Assembly: GCA_964023205.1 (NCBI GenBank)
Contig: OZ026850.1
Location: 704,368-768,367, forward strand
Source of the DNA: Lutraria lutraria
Lineage: Eukaryota; Mollusca; Bivalvia; Venerida; Mactridae
Reading direction: 5' to 3'
DNA: 64,000 nucleotides
The notes under the pieces are model-generated. The model was given only the letters and a program-made list of their open reading frames with translations, ran no database searches and was not told the DNA's origin. The position numbers and the translations under genes are program-made. Shown piece by piece: positions 12,301 to 23,400 of this stretch. The stretch's first letter is position 1, and every line of letters begins with the position of its first letter.

Positions 12301-14144
12301 GAAGTGGCCTTTAATAGGCCTCTGTTATAGAAGGTGAAAAACCCCTGCACATGAAACATGTAACTTGTCACACAAACTGAACCCTATTATACCAGAAGGT
12401 CATGTACCTGTGAGATGAATTCCTGAAGACACTGTTTTACCGTCCCATTCATCACTACCATCACAACAATCACAGACCCCATCACTGACCCTTGAACCTA
12501 AGATAAATTGGGGCTCAACGTCAGGGTTTTGGAATGTACAATAAAACCTAAAATTTGAAAACAAACGTAACATAAATCATCACAATAAACATAATTACAT
12601 TGATTTCTCACCATAAATGGACTTTATTGAAATTATCTCATGCATCAATCAAATTAATTATATTTTGTATTAGTGGGGGCATGCTAAAAAAAGTTATTTA
12701 TGTGAGAAAGTAGGCAGTTGCTTACAGAAGATGAGAGTCTAGTACTGGTTCTTCCCAGGAACGATGGTTTGGTGATCTGTCCGCCTCATATGACTCTGAT
12801 TGTTAAAAAGGGGGCATAAAACTCAAACAAACAACACAAATCATTAATAAACAGTAGGTAGAGAAATGATCAATTTTTATTTTTTAATTATTCCTGAAAA
12901 CATACAGAAAGGTTAAAATACAGTGGGACAGTAGAATGATGTACCATTCCTTAGGCCATGTAAAATATTAGTGTAGGTAAAGCAACCAGAAACAAACATT
13001 TTTGTATGCCTTAGATGTAAATTTTCTGAGGGCAAAGTCTACAAAAATGAAAAAAAAAAAAAAATTTGTCTCAATGATTTTCAAAATTTACATTCTCAAA
13101 ATTTGAAATAATTAAATACAACAAGAACCAGCATACTTTGATTGTAAACATGCAGCGGTTCCCGGTTCATCACTGGAGTCGGCACAATCACAATAATCAT
13201 CATTAACAGCAGCATATGGAATGGATTTCTGAAAAATAATTCTATAATTGTTACCATGGTAATGAACAAACAAAGTTTTAGTGATATTGTGCACGAGTTC
13301 GGTCCAGTAAGTATAACTGATAGAGGAAAGGAGGTCATGATCCAGGAAAGCGACAAGAAGACTTATTTGTCTTCATACAACACAGAATAACTTCTCAATC
13401 TAATGCAGATGACTTTAAATAATTATATGGACTTTGTATAACTATAAGATAGAATATACAATTTCTTAAAGAAATCCAGGCCAAATATGGCACTGAACAG
13501 TGAAGTGATCACCACCCACAACAACCTCTCAGCACTTAAAACTGGGATATAACAGTAGTATGTAAACTTATCATATTATCAAGCCAAAGTAGCCATTTGT
13601 GAACAAGGGTGATTTTTTAGCACATTCATCAATACTATAAGCATGAAAAACCTCTGTATAAAGGCCAAGTTAGCATAACATCCATGTTCTTGTCTTGTAG
13701 ACAGATGTTGACAGATTGAACTGAATGACAATTCTGGTTATTCTGGCATTATCCTGTATAATTATCATAGATGATACATACAAAGTTTCATAAAAATAAA
13801 AGTCTGACATTCTATACCTTTGTATCAAGGCATTTAAACATTCCTTTAAAATCAGGTAAGTATAATTCCGCCATAGATACATGAACACCCCTCGGCAATG
13901 AAGGAATGTTTTTATTTTCTTTCTCATCCTTTAACACTTGATTATCATTCACAACAATGATGTTTTCATCTAGGACGGTATCCTCAAACACAACCGAATC
14001 GTGTTTTGATTTATGTAACATATCTCTCCTGCTAGTAAAATTCAGCACTTTGAATGAAAACAACTGGAAACAGATGAATATAGTTCCAACAACAAAAATG
14101 AGGAACAAAATCCGATACTTCCGTCTCATCAGATGTAAATTCAT
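9360..14144 (-). CDS. Glucosidase II beta-like membrane lectin (PRKCSH-type N-domain + MRH domain)
   Basis: Exons (minus): 13818-14144, 13137-13228, 12408-12547, 11459-11616, 10783-10918, 9804-9907, 9360-9458. The frame is continuous over 1056 nt (351 aa). The chosen ATG at 14144 follows an in-frame TGA at 14193-14195, which limits extension. A single hydrophobic segment at about aa 12-29 ([18 protein letters not shown]) after RRK predicts a type II membrane protein. Two Cys-rich LDLa-like repeats follow ([34 protein letters not shown]), as in PRKCSH. The C-terminal MRH domain (aa ~240-351; [32 protein letters not shown]) keeps R316, E335 and Y341, which align with mannose-binding residues of the family. 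Unlike PRKCSH it lacks the long acidic middle and the HDEL tail. Likely role: recognition of high-mannose N-glycans in the ER or Golgi lumen. The function is inferred. Confidence 0.9.
9640..9775. repeat. Dispersed repeat, C/T-rich family (copy 2)
   Basis: GCGTCTTCCCCTTGAAAATA, TAGATGTAATTTTCCCG, then ACTCTTGCCTTTCCTAAA, matching the order seen at 1-140 and 48000-48145. It lies in the last intron of the glucosidase-II-beta-like gene and abuts its penultimate exon. Confidence 0.5.
10010..10290 (-). mobile_element. tRNA-derived SINE, copy 1 (full-length-looking)
   Basis: On the minus strand a pol III box A (TGGTCGAGTGG, 10214-10224) is followed by box B (GGTTCGAGCCC, 10150-10160) about 60 bases on. 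The type-II tRNA-like variable region suggests Leu/Ser ancestry. A conserved body follows (GAGTCTAGTACTGGTTCTTC, CCTCATATGACTCTGACTG) and the end is GAAAAGGGGCGTAAAA. The head has a threefold ~22 bp duplication (TACCAGACCATGGAGGC type). Other copies: 12698-12835 and 46062-46190. It resembles published molluscan tRNA-SINEs in layout; the family name is not certain. Confidence 0.8.
10561..10743. mobile_element. MITE, CAGTCAAACCTGTG family (Tc1/mariner-like), copy 1
   Basis: The left end CAGCCAAACCTGTGAACAAA and right end AACACAGGTTTGACTG are inverted repeats with TA on both sides. The inside repeats GGCCTTTATT words. Further copies: 19579-19760, 42157-42318, 52443-52603, 52815-52969, and a fragment near 50600-50680. 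It lies in an intron of the glucosidase-II-beta-like gene, close to the exon at 10783. Confidence 0.75.
11073..11303. mobile_element. MITE, CAGACTTCGCGAAAGGC family, copy 1
   Basis: The left end CAGACTTCGCGAAAGGC is inverted at the right end (GTGCCTTTCGCAAAGCCTG). The inside carries repeated TCGGACCGA/GGACATTCGGTCC words. Relatives: 49335-49670, 62680-62905, and decayed pieces near 2440-2710, 44920-45235 and 48280-48370. Confidence 0.7.
12149..12347. mobile_element. MITE, CAGGGTTTTTTC family, copy 1
   Basis: The left end CAGGGTTTTTTCTCTC is inverted at the right end (GGTGAAAAACCCCTG). The middle contains TTGATTTTGGGAAGAATTAT. Copies: 14363-14584, 17084-17273, 62485-62677, and fragments near 3480-3560, 42870-43070, 46595-46810 and 59560-59760. 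Confidence 0.7.
12698..12835 (+). mobile_element. tRNA-derived SINE, copy 2 (5'-truncated)
   Basis: It starts in the SINE body (GAGAAAGTAGGCAGTTGC), continues with GTACTGGTTCTTCCCAGGA and CCTCATATGACTCTGATTG, and ends AAAAAGGGGGCATAAAA. No tRNA head or box A/B is visible, so this copy is truncated. It lies in an intron of the glucosidase-II-beta-like gene, opposite in direction to copy 1. Confidence 0.75.
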
Positions 14145-14362
14145 TTTCAGGCCAAATTCATACAATTCAATACAACAGGAAAATTTTGACTGTCACCCTG
14201 AAATAAAAGCAGATAGTTTCAAGTCAATATAAATTGGAAGTTCAAGGATTAGCATATGATGAAATTTGTCAAAATCATTTAGCCTACTATTTGTATAAAT
14301 ACCTAAAAGTCGGCTTAAATTTATTTCTGTATATGCCACGGAATATTGGACAGAACCAACTG

Positions 14363-14584
14363 CAGGGCCTTTTTTTCCTTCTATAACAGAGGCTGAAATT
14401 CAGTGACTTCCCAATTGCAAAAATGCTGTTTTTTTCCCAATTTGAGGCAAGAAATTCCCCAAAATACAATGCTATTCTAACTTGATAGCCTAACCTTCTC
14501 AAAATTTGGCCAAATATTGCTCTTGAATTTCCTAAAATGAAAGGCTACTTAAGGCCCCTTCCCAATTTTTGGAAAAAAGCCCTG
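14363..14584. mobile_element. MITE, CAGGGTTTTTTC family, copy 2
   Basis: Left CAGGGCCTTTTTTTCC and right GGAAAAAAGCCCTG ends are inverted. The middle has GACTTCCCAATTGCAAAA. It lies in the 5' intron of the lectin gene. Confidence 0.65.
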
Positions 14585-14644
14585 AACTGTCTGGGAATAA
14601 GTTGAATCATGACTTAATCAAGTTTTCATTCTGTACTGCTATTG

Positions 14645-15867
14645 CAGTGTTTGACACTTACTCTAGTCCGTCGGTCCGAGACTGACAGAAATCACCAAGG
14701 ACCAATGACATCCGCGACCTGGTCGGCCCGGGTGTCCGGTAGATTTTGCAAGTAGGAAATCCCATTCTTAAGATAAATATAAACTATGACGTATCAGCAT
14801 AATCGCAGTTAACAACGTTTACCAGTAGCGGTGTTTTATATATGCCGGGTACAGGGCCAGAATTATGTATCCATTTTTAGACATAACTACGACGTATCAG
14901 CATAATAAAGTCAGTGCGTGTAAGAGACTGTTGAACTCATACACGAATCAATCTACTCGTAGTCGTAGCCTTCGTCAACTCTTGCTCTAGTATTTGTTGT
15001 TGCAATAATTATTTTTTATCAAGTGATTCAGCGATTGTCTGCATACTTATGCCACCAAAGAAGTGTAAAGAATCCAGATTACTGTATATACTTGGCCATA
15101 AGTTGATCAAATATGGGTCCTTAAATTGTCCGTAAAATCCAACTCGACTTATGGTCGAGTAACCAAAAAAAATATTATCACTTGGACACTTTCAGAGCAC
15201 AAAAACACAATAATTTATGTTCACACATATTTTTGCACAAACGGGTAGAACTAACTATATTGATTTTCGATTTTTAGCGCTGCTGAAATTAAGTAGGTTT
15301 AAAGTTAGTGTAAAGTTCTGACGTCATGAATGATGCTATCTGTCAATGACGTATATCTTGCTCTCTGGTTAATTTTTTACTCCCATAATAAATTGAACAG
15401 GAATTTCATAATTTGAATGTGTCACACAATTATTGATATTTTGTGTGTGAATAATTTGTTACTGGATTACTTAGTAAGGTACGAAGCTGTTGTAGATCTA
15501 ATCATTTTAGATTAATGACAAAATAGTCTTATAAGTAAATCATTACAGTTCTATTTGAGTAAATGCACATGATTCTTAATCATTTAATATCTTCAATACA
15601 GAAAAGGCTTGCAGTGACTTATTAGAATGAATATGAACAAAATATTTCATATAAGTTAAGTTACAATTGCTTTTATTCAAAAAGAAACAATCAGAATAGT
15701 ACATCAATAAAAATGGGATGCGATAACGCTCTGTTGCATTTTTATTTTTTTTTATTTTAAATTATCACTAAAACTGAAGGACCTGTGAAAGTGTAGAAGG
15801 ACCGGTAGGTTTGAGAAGTTACTGGTCCTGTGGACCACCATGCTCAAAAAGTTTGTGTCAAACACTG
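14645..15867. mobile_element. 1.2 kb non-autonomous element with CAGTGTTTGACAC inverted ends
   Basis: The left terminus CAGTGTTTGACACTTACT is matched in inverse by GTTTGTGTCAAACACTG at the right terminus. Subterminal GGTCC words are also opposed (GTCCGTCGGTCCGAG versus GGTCCTGTGGACC). The inside has two copies of GACGTATCAGCATAAT about 130 bp apart, but no transposase frame. It sits between the coding exon and the predicted first exon of the lectin gene. Confidence 0.65.
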
Positions 15868-16226
15868 AACATCAGCATAATATTCGATACCTATTGCCTG
15901 TTGACAGTATACTTTAGGTCATGTTGATAGATTATACGATAATTCATCGCACTGTACACAAGTTTTACTGAAAAATTTGTGCATTAAATAGGAAAACGAA
16001 TGGGACTCAGATTGAGTCGTTAACCTGTTAGCTTTTAAAGAACAAGTGGCTTTGACAATGAACTGCAATGTAATGCAAGCATCATCGTCAAAGACCCTTC
16101 GACTAGGATATTCAGTGTAAAAAATTAATGCCTACCATGGATATACGAATCACACATATTTGTTTCACTAGTAACGTCCACAAGTCACAATTGATAACAG
16201 TAAGTTGTATTAAAGATAATAAGTAC

Positions 16227-16320
16227 CTTACAACATGGAGATGAAGACAAGTTTTCCGCATGCCTAAGGCACAAGTTTGACAGCGATTTGTGATGACATG
16301 GGCGCAGCCATTTTGTTTCC
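16227..16320 (-). promoter_or_regulatory. Candidate non-coding first exon and promoter edge of the lectin gene, with a 15-codon upstream ORF
   Basis: On the minus strand the segment ends TTGTAAG followed by a GTACTT donor (exon end 16227). A compatible acceptor TTTATTTCAG precedes 14197, the exon that carries the lectin start codon. The segment contains ATGGCTGCGCCCATG (start 16311), a frame of 15 codons closed by TAG at 16264-16266, so it would be an upstream ORF and not part of the lectin. The 5' limit is a guess. Confidence 0.4.
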
Positions 16321-17083
16321 CAGGAGGTCACATGACCAAAATATAGCAAATATCACGATTTAATCATTCTTACGAATCACAGAAAGCAGGAAGTAGAATT
16401 TATTGAAATAGAAAGCAGTGAGTTTTTTCCATTTATTTTAGTAAATAAAAACGTAGTTGGGGTTTAAATTTAGATACTTCTGGCTTGGTTTAATTTTGTT
16501 AGCAGTTTTCTGTTTCCTTGAGGATGAATGAACTGTAATTATTTGAATCAACACAATAACTTAAGGAAAGGGTTTGCACGATTCTAGTTGCTAAAGAATA
16601 TTATAAAATGTTAAATTTATAAATTCAATTGCTGTTATTATATCTGCAATGTCAATCTGGTACATATATCTATCTCTATCTTGCTTTAATGCCGAACCCA
16701 TCGCGGGGATGTAGGCATGACATGAGTCAAGCTGAGACAATAGTGTTAATAGAAAGTAAAAACAAATAAAATAAGACTGTAGATAATTTAATTATGTAAA
16801 AGCAAAATTTAAAACAGACACTTATCTGATATTTGTTTTGTTTATTTGTAATTGAATGAATATTTTGTAAAAATAACATTTTGTGTGATTAATACTAAGG
16901 AAATATTGAAGTACTAAAAGTAAAACATAAATCAAAATTAGAATCGTGACAAGATGGACACAGTTCAGTGGTGACAAAATGTTAAATGGTTCATTTGTTA
17001 TGAATGTCGAATGCTTTTTATGAACATATTATATTTATATGGTTGATATGTTTTCATGTATGTCCAATGACTTGTTTTTTATT

Positions 17084-17273
17084 CAAGGCTTTTTTCACAG
17101 ATAAGACTTGGGGCCTTGTCCTTAAATTTGGAGGAATATAACTCATATTTTTTGCAAAAGGGGAAGAATTGGATTTCAAGGAAAACTGCTGCTGCATGAC
17201 TTTTAATAATTTTCCAGAGGGGAAGATGCCTGTTAAAGGCCCCTGCTATTGCTATAGATGGAAAAAAGCCCTG
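17084..17273. mobile_element. MITE, CAGGGTTTTTTC family, copy 3
   Basis: Left CAAGGCTTTTTTCAC and right GGAAAAAAGCCCTG are inverted, with GAAGAATTGGATTTCAAGG inside. It ends 140 bp before the acceptor of the first coding exon of the PDZ-PH-PH gene. Confidence 0.6.
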
Positions 17274-17443
17274 TTAATAATAATAGACTGTTATTTGTGA
17301 CAACTTCCATGTATGCTAAAACCCTTTCAATTTCCAACAGCTGATCCAAACTTAATGTCATTATATTGTAATAATTTAAAGATATATCAAGATTTAATAT
17401 TCATTTTTTCAGTCTCACTTAGTTACATGTATCATCCGAGAAA

Positions 17444-20400
17444 ATGACCGAGGAGGTTGCTGTTAGGCAACGTAATCGTGTAACCAGAATAGTTAGTGAT
17501 GAATTCAAATTTCTTAATGTAGAGGATGATGAAGATAATGATGTGAAGGATTCACATATGAGCAAAGTAACAGATTTAGACAATTTGCGTGGCTTGAATA
17601 ATGGTTTTAAGGATAATAGAGGTAAGACAGAAGTCAACGATGAGATAAACAACAAAATCAATAAAGAATTCACTATAGTGACTTCTGTTCTTAATGGAAC
17701 ACCTGACACAAATCAAAATGTTGTTATTGAAACTTCTGCAAAAGGTTCTGAAGATGACTTGACCAATGGTAAAAAACTGGAAATGCTGCATGCTTTTAGT
17801 ATAAATCCTGTTTACGAAGTAAGTGAGGAAGATAGCCTATCATTAATCAAATCAGACCAAATCGCTAACTCTAATACTCTTGTTAATGAGAAGATAGTTG
17901 ATGATGCTAATGAAGTTCAGATAAACTCTAGAAATTCAGTTATTGTTGAAGGAGAAGTTGTTGAACTAAGAACAGCACCTTCTGATGAGTCGGGCGGCGC
18001 TTCACGACAATCAAAGGTCGCAACATGGAGAAAAAATCAAAAGTTTGTAAGTGAAGCATTTGGTTTTCTGAAAGATGAAGAATGTTATGACGATAAGCCA
18101 GCTGAAGATGGGATTGCAAGCTTTAACAGTATTGTTGAAAACAATGTGGAAAGTTCAGGTGCTGAAAACCTAAGTAAGACTTGTGGTAATGAAGTGAATG
18201 CGTTGTCCAGTAATTCTAATGGGATTAAGTCATCAGAGTCGGTTCAGGGTGTGTGTCAGTGTAATAAAAATGGTGATACTAATATTGATAATAAATTGGC
18301 TGAAAACAGGTTAGATGATGTTGCTACAGTGATGAATGAAAATGACAGTCTAGGAGACCTACCTAACAGACCAAGAAGAAAGAAATTTTCTCACCAGTCA
18401 TCGTCTGAAAGTGGTGATGACGATGGGGGTTCATCTGATGAAGATGCAGGTAACAGAAAGGCTGTCTTTAGAACTGGCCTTTTTTACTCCATTTCTGGGT
18501 CAGGTATTCGACCCCGTTCCCCATGTAAAAAAGTATAATATATCCCCTCTGTCAGAGAGAAAAATTTCCCCATAATTAAAAAACTCATTCAAGATACTTT
18601 AAGAAAATATGATAGCTTCGAAAATTCCCCAATTACAGTGTCTGACGACACAAATTTCCCCTATCAGTGGGGTCAGATACCTGTTCCCTAAAACAATAAA
18701 ACAGGGCCACTTAAAAGATTGTTGTTTGCAGTTAAGTGACCAATGGGGAATTCACTTAAACATCCTAACGAAAATATTTTAGCGATTTTTGACAGAATTC
18801 TGTCTGTTCTTTGTGTGTCAGTTTTTCGCTCCCACTGTTAAAAGGTTTGGTTGTGTAACTGCAAACGAACATTTTTCTGGTATAGCCTCATTCTGAATAA
18901 TATTAAAACACATCATCTAGTACAAAGTGATCATCCATACAAATTAACATACATTGTTTACATTCAAAATTTTGAAAATCGAAACCTGAATTATTTGTAA
19001 AACCGAACAAAACATAAAAGTATTAAAACCTCTGAAAACTGGACACAAACTGGACGTGGCAAAAAGTTCGGTTACTTGAGACTTCCGGTTTTCAGAGAAC
19101 TTTTTATTTAAGTTTTGAAGAAAATGGGACTTGAAAAATCGTCAGATTTTCAGGGAATTCCATTTTTCTAGGGTTTGATTGAAATGTGGAACAAAAAAAT
19201 TATTAAATCAAATGGAGTTTGATAAATACAAAGGAAAAGAAATGAATAATAATATTGTTTTGTGAATTTAATTATATTTTAACACAATTGAAACGACCTT
19301 AAATCAACTAATTGATTTGATTCTAATTTCAGGCATGTACAGAGAAAGTTTCCGTAAGTCAACATGGCTTTATGTTGGTGACAACGAGGAGATAAAGATT
19401 GGACAGAATCAATCAAATTACGTGTCAATCGCTGATCTCGGCTTGAAAACCTGTGAAGACGGTTTGTATTATCAGTTTTATATAAATTCATCTTTAATTC
19501 ATTCTTTTTAATTCTGTACAAATCTACAGTGGTTTTTACTTATAACTGCAGTGTCAGAATTTTTATTCAATTGAACTACAGCCAAGCTTGTGCACAAAGG
19601 TCACCCTTGGAAAATACAAAATATGGCCTTTATTGACAGGTGGCCTTTATTCAGAGGTTGCTTGTTCAAAATAATCAATTACTGTTTTTTAAACTAAAGG
19701 GTGACCTCTATTCACAGGATGCCCTTTATTTAGAGGTGGCTGCTAACACAGATTTGTCTGTACTGTCAATATTTTTGTAATTCTTAATAATTGTCAATGT
19801 AAGGAATATAATTTTCATTTTTCATTATTGTTCAGATGATATCTTTGGATCAAGTGAATCAGAGGTGCCAGTCTCACCACTGAAGAAATTAGGTCACCAG
19901 CGTAACGACTCCACCGCAACTACGCTGTCTGAATCAGAGTTTCGTAGCCAGTTCAAATCTGTGAGTCGAAGATTCGTAAAAAGAGCAGACAGTCAACAAG
20001 AATACAAAAGATTCACAGCTAAATGTTACGGTAGATTTACTATCTTAAGTCTCGTTTTAAAACCTATTACAGATTTTCAGTTCTCTTGAATCAGTGAAAA
20101 CCTGCTGCCAGTCAGTCTTGGAATGTAATTTTGTATTTTACCATTCCATAAAAAAAATGGTATGTCCTATTTTATGACCTCTCCTTATTTAATCACAAAC
20201 AGCATGTCTTTTTCTCCCTATATATTCTATACAAACTGTCCCTTTTTACGACCTTTTATCTATCCCTGTATGACTGTCAAGTATATAAAATTTTATTGTA
20301 ATAATTTACCTCTTTCTATTTTTTTTATCAAGTCAATTTTTTTCTTAATTTTCGCCACTTTTAATTATGATTTCTTGTGAATTAGTCTTGGCTTTGTTTA

Positions 20401-23400
20401 TATTTCAGACAATGTGAAAGTGGTAACCTTGGAACGAGATGCTAATGTAGAGTATGGTATTCATATATTAGACTGTAAGCCTGCTGTAATATCAAGAGTC
20501 GATGCAGGTAAGTTATTCGTGTTTTAAGTCTGTTCTCAAAAACCCAGAGAGTTGGTTACAGGAAGCCACGATAAATCGCGTTACCTTTTTGGCACCTGTA
20601 AGCATTGGTCGGGGCTGTCATTTGAGACTAAGACTTTGACTCTTGAAATAAATAGCAAAACAAAGCATTTGACTCATGGAATTTATAACAAAGGGTCAAA
20701 TTTAATATATCATTAGTAGGAAATTTAGGACCCGTTGAATAATTATCAGAAAGGGGAAATTATTGACCCTCAGCTTTTGAAGTCAATGATTAAGTTATGA
20801 TTAAGCATATAGATTTAAGCTACATTTTGGTGCATAGAAACACAAGTGTATTTTGTAAAGTGTGTTCAGGTTTTGTATTTTATTACCTCCATTTATGAAG
20901 AGTTTTCCATTTTCATCATGTGATCAAAATATCGGGATACATCTGAAAAAACTGGAGATGTGATTCAATGTGATGTAATCGGATAGCCAGTAAAGTTAAT
21001 TTTGATTCATCATAGTTGACTGACTTAGCTATAAAAAATATTAAAAAGCATTAGATAATATGTATTTGTTACCTCCATTTTGAAGAGTATTGCCATGACA
21101 ACATATCATGTGATCCCTGTTCACAGTTAATTGTACTTGTTTCTGTGTTTATAAACATATGTCAGTTCTAGATACATGTACAGTTAACCATTGAAAACCA
21201 AACCCCTTTCGAACTTGGATAAAAGTCCGCTTTTCAGAGAACTTTTTGGTAAATTCCGAAAAAATTGGACTTGCAGAATTGACCTATATCCAGGGAATAT
21301 CGGTTTTCAGGGAGTCTGGTTTTCTGGTGTTTAACTGTATGCAAATTGTGATGTACATTAGAGATTACAGGTCTGTCACAAGTTAATTACCTGCTGAAAA
21401 CTTACCTGTGCTTCAATTAGCCCTGACCATTATCTTGGTGTCGGTCGGCCATTCAAAATGCTGCATTTGGTTAATTCCATTATCAGTGTGTTTTAGTTTT
21501 TCGTTGTGTATGTAAATAAATGATTGTCTGTTAGTACTATTGAGTATTGTTTTATATTCACACGCCTTATTTTTTTTCCTTGTTGTAAAGTTGTTGTGTT
21601 GTGTAGAGAATTTTTGGTCTTGATTTATGTTGAACTTCCTGTTTGTTATTGTGAATATTGTGAAGTTTTAATGTTGTATTCTTCTCTTTGTTGTCTATTT
21701 TTTAGAAGATTTTGATGATTTCTTGTCCAGCAATCTATGACTGGCCCTTAAAATCCTGAGTACATGCATGTCTTGTTGGCCTCAATTACAAGAAACCAGG
21801 ACATTTCATTGAAGATCACAGTACTTATTTAATATTAGGTACAGACTAGGTCTGTGGTTTTCTGTGGTAATTGAATGGAAAGTACCTGTATATGATCTCC
21901 CAAACCCTGTTTCACACATTCAGTGTAAAAGTTATCAGCTACTTGTAAATGACCGGGTCAGTGCTAGTTTTGTTAACCCAGATGTTCTGGTTTAGCTATA
22001 CTAAAAGTCATACATAACTGCTTGAAATACTGTTGATAAATTGTTTTTAATTGCTTTATTCCAAACAAGGCATATAAAATACTGTTAACTTTATAAATCC
22101 AATTGTTCTGTAGTCCGTGACCAGTTTCAAAGCTCATCTTTTCATTGGTTGATTTCAACCAATCAAATATTAAGTACATGTACTTTCAACCAATCAGAGA
22201 TCTTAGTAATTTCAACCAATCAAATATTTAGTAATTTTGGCCAATCAGAGATCTTAGTTATTTCAACTAATCAAAAAAGAAGTAATTTCAGCCAATCAGA
22301 GATCTTAGTAATTTCAGTCAATCAAAAAAATTTTTCAGCCAATTTCAACCAATCAGAGGATTGCATTTTGATCGGTTAATTTGATGACATAAAATACTCA
22401 CCGTAATTCACAATTTTATTTTTTTTGTGATTTCAGAAATGAGGTTAATATTGTAAAAGGTAATGTTGCTTGAATGAGTGAACAATTCTGACCTTAGACC
22501 TTTAGTTTGAGGTTAATGAAATAATTAGCATGTTTTTAGAGTTCCTTTGTTGAATTTGTTCAGACCCTGGCCTGAAAACTGAATAGCTACACACTTCTTG
22601 TTTGAGATCTTTAAATTCTGATGCATGTAATTTATATGCATGTTACTTTTCTAGTGTTGTTTTAGATTCTTAATGGTATTTGCATGGTATATGTTTCAAA
22701 GTTCATTTTCTTGCTGAAAGTGTTTGCTGATATTTAGTTGAATTCCATTATACTCTAGTTGTATAATTTAATTGGTTTTCAAATGTTATGATTTTTTATT
22801 ACCGGAATAGATTAATTTGTTATGTCGTTTTTCTAAAAAATCAGTTTATATCTGCATGTCAGGATGTGTTTTCCTTGTATATTTTATCTTTTTTTTTGCT
22901 TGCCAATTTTAGTGCATGAATATTCAATTAGTTACATTGTGTGATGGTACTTGTATATTATGTAGCTAAATATTTATGTTTGTGTCCAATACATTATATT
23001 TTACTTAAATTTCTTCTTTATTTTTGTACAATTCCATAATCTTTATGCTAACTCTATTTTGTTTATCTTATCTCTACCATTTAAATATGCACCCATTATT
23101 TTTCAGGTCCATTTTGTTTTTACTCTATTGTATTATATATTTTTTTTTAGTTCATTTGTTTAAGTAAAATTTTAAAACAATATTTTATACTGTGCTTGAA
23201 AGCTGACATCAGTGGTGTAGCAAATATGCTTCAGACGAAGTTTTGAGCAGTTCGTAAAAGTGTTGCTGTTATTTTTATGTCTACACTGCAGTAGGTGTTC
23301 ATGATTGCATTAAATTCTATCGCAGGTAGTCCATCCGATGTGGCTGGTTTAAGACATGGTCATATTGTAACATCAATCAATGGTGTTAATGTTATCGAAG

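Larger units (their letters stand above)
14197..17412. other. Divergent upstream region between the lectin gene (minus) and the PDZ-PH-PH gene (plus)
   Basis: No coding gene. It holds a MITE (14363-14584), a 1.2 kb inverted-end element (14645-15867), a candidate non-coding first exon of the lectin gene (16227-16320), and another MITE (17084-17273). A likely promoter lies near 16300-16340 (GGGCGCAGCCATTTTGTTTC, then GGTCACATGACC). The plus-strand gene's coding exon is entered at 17413 after TTTTTTCAG, so at least one upstream non-coding exon is expected in this region; I could not place it. Confidence 0.6.

Noticed and set aside
14145..14165. Seven extra N-terminal codons for the lectin
   Set aside because: The first codon would be TTG; the first in-frame ATG is at 14144, and an upstream in-frame TGA follows the splice acceptor.
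18450..18538. Extension of the first Pdzph1-like exon to its in-frame stop at 18538
   Set aside because: A donor at 18450 joins in frame with ten further exons encoding PDZ and PH domains. The extension runs into repeat-like sequence.
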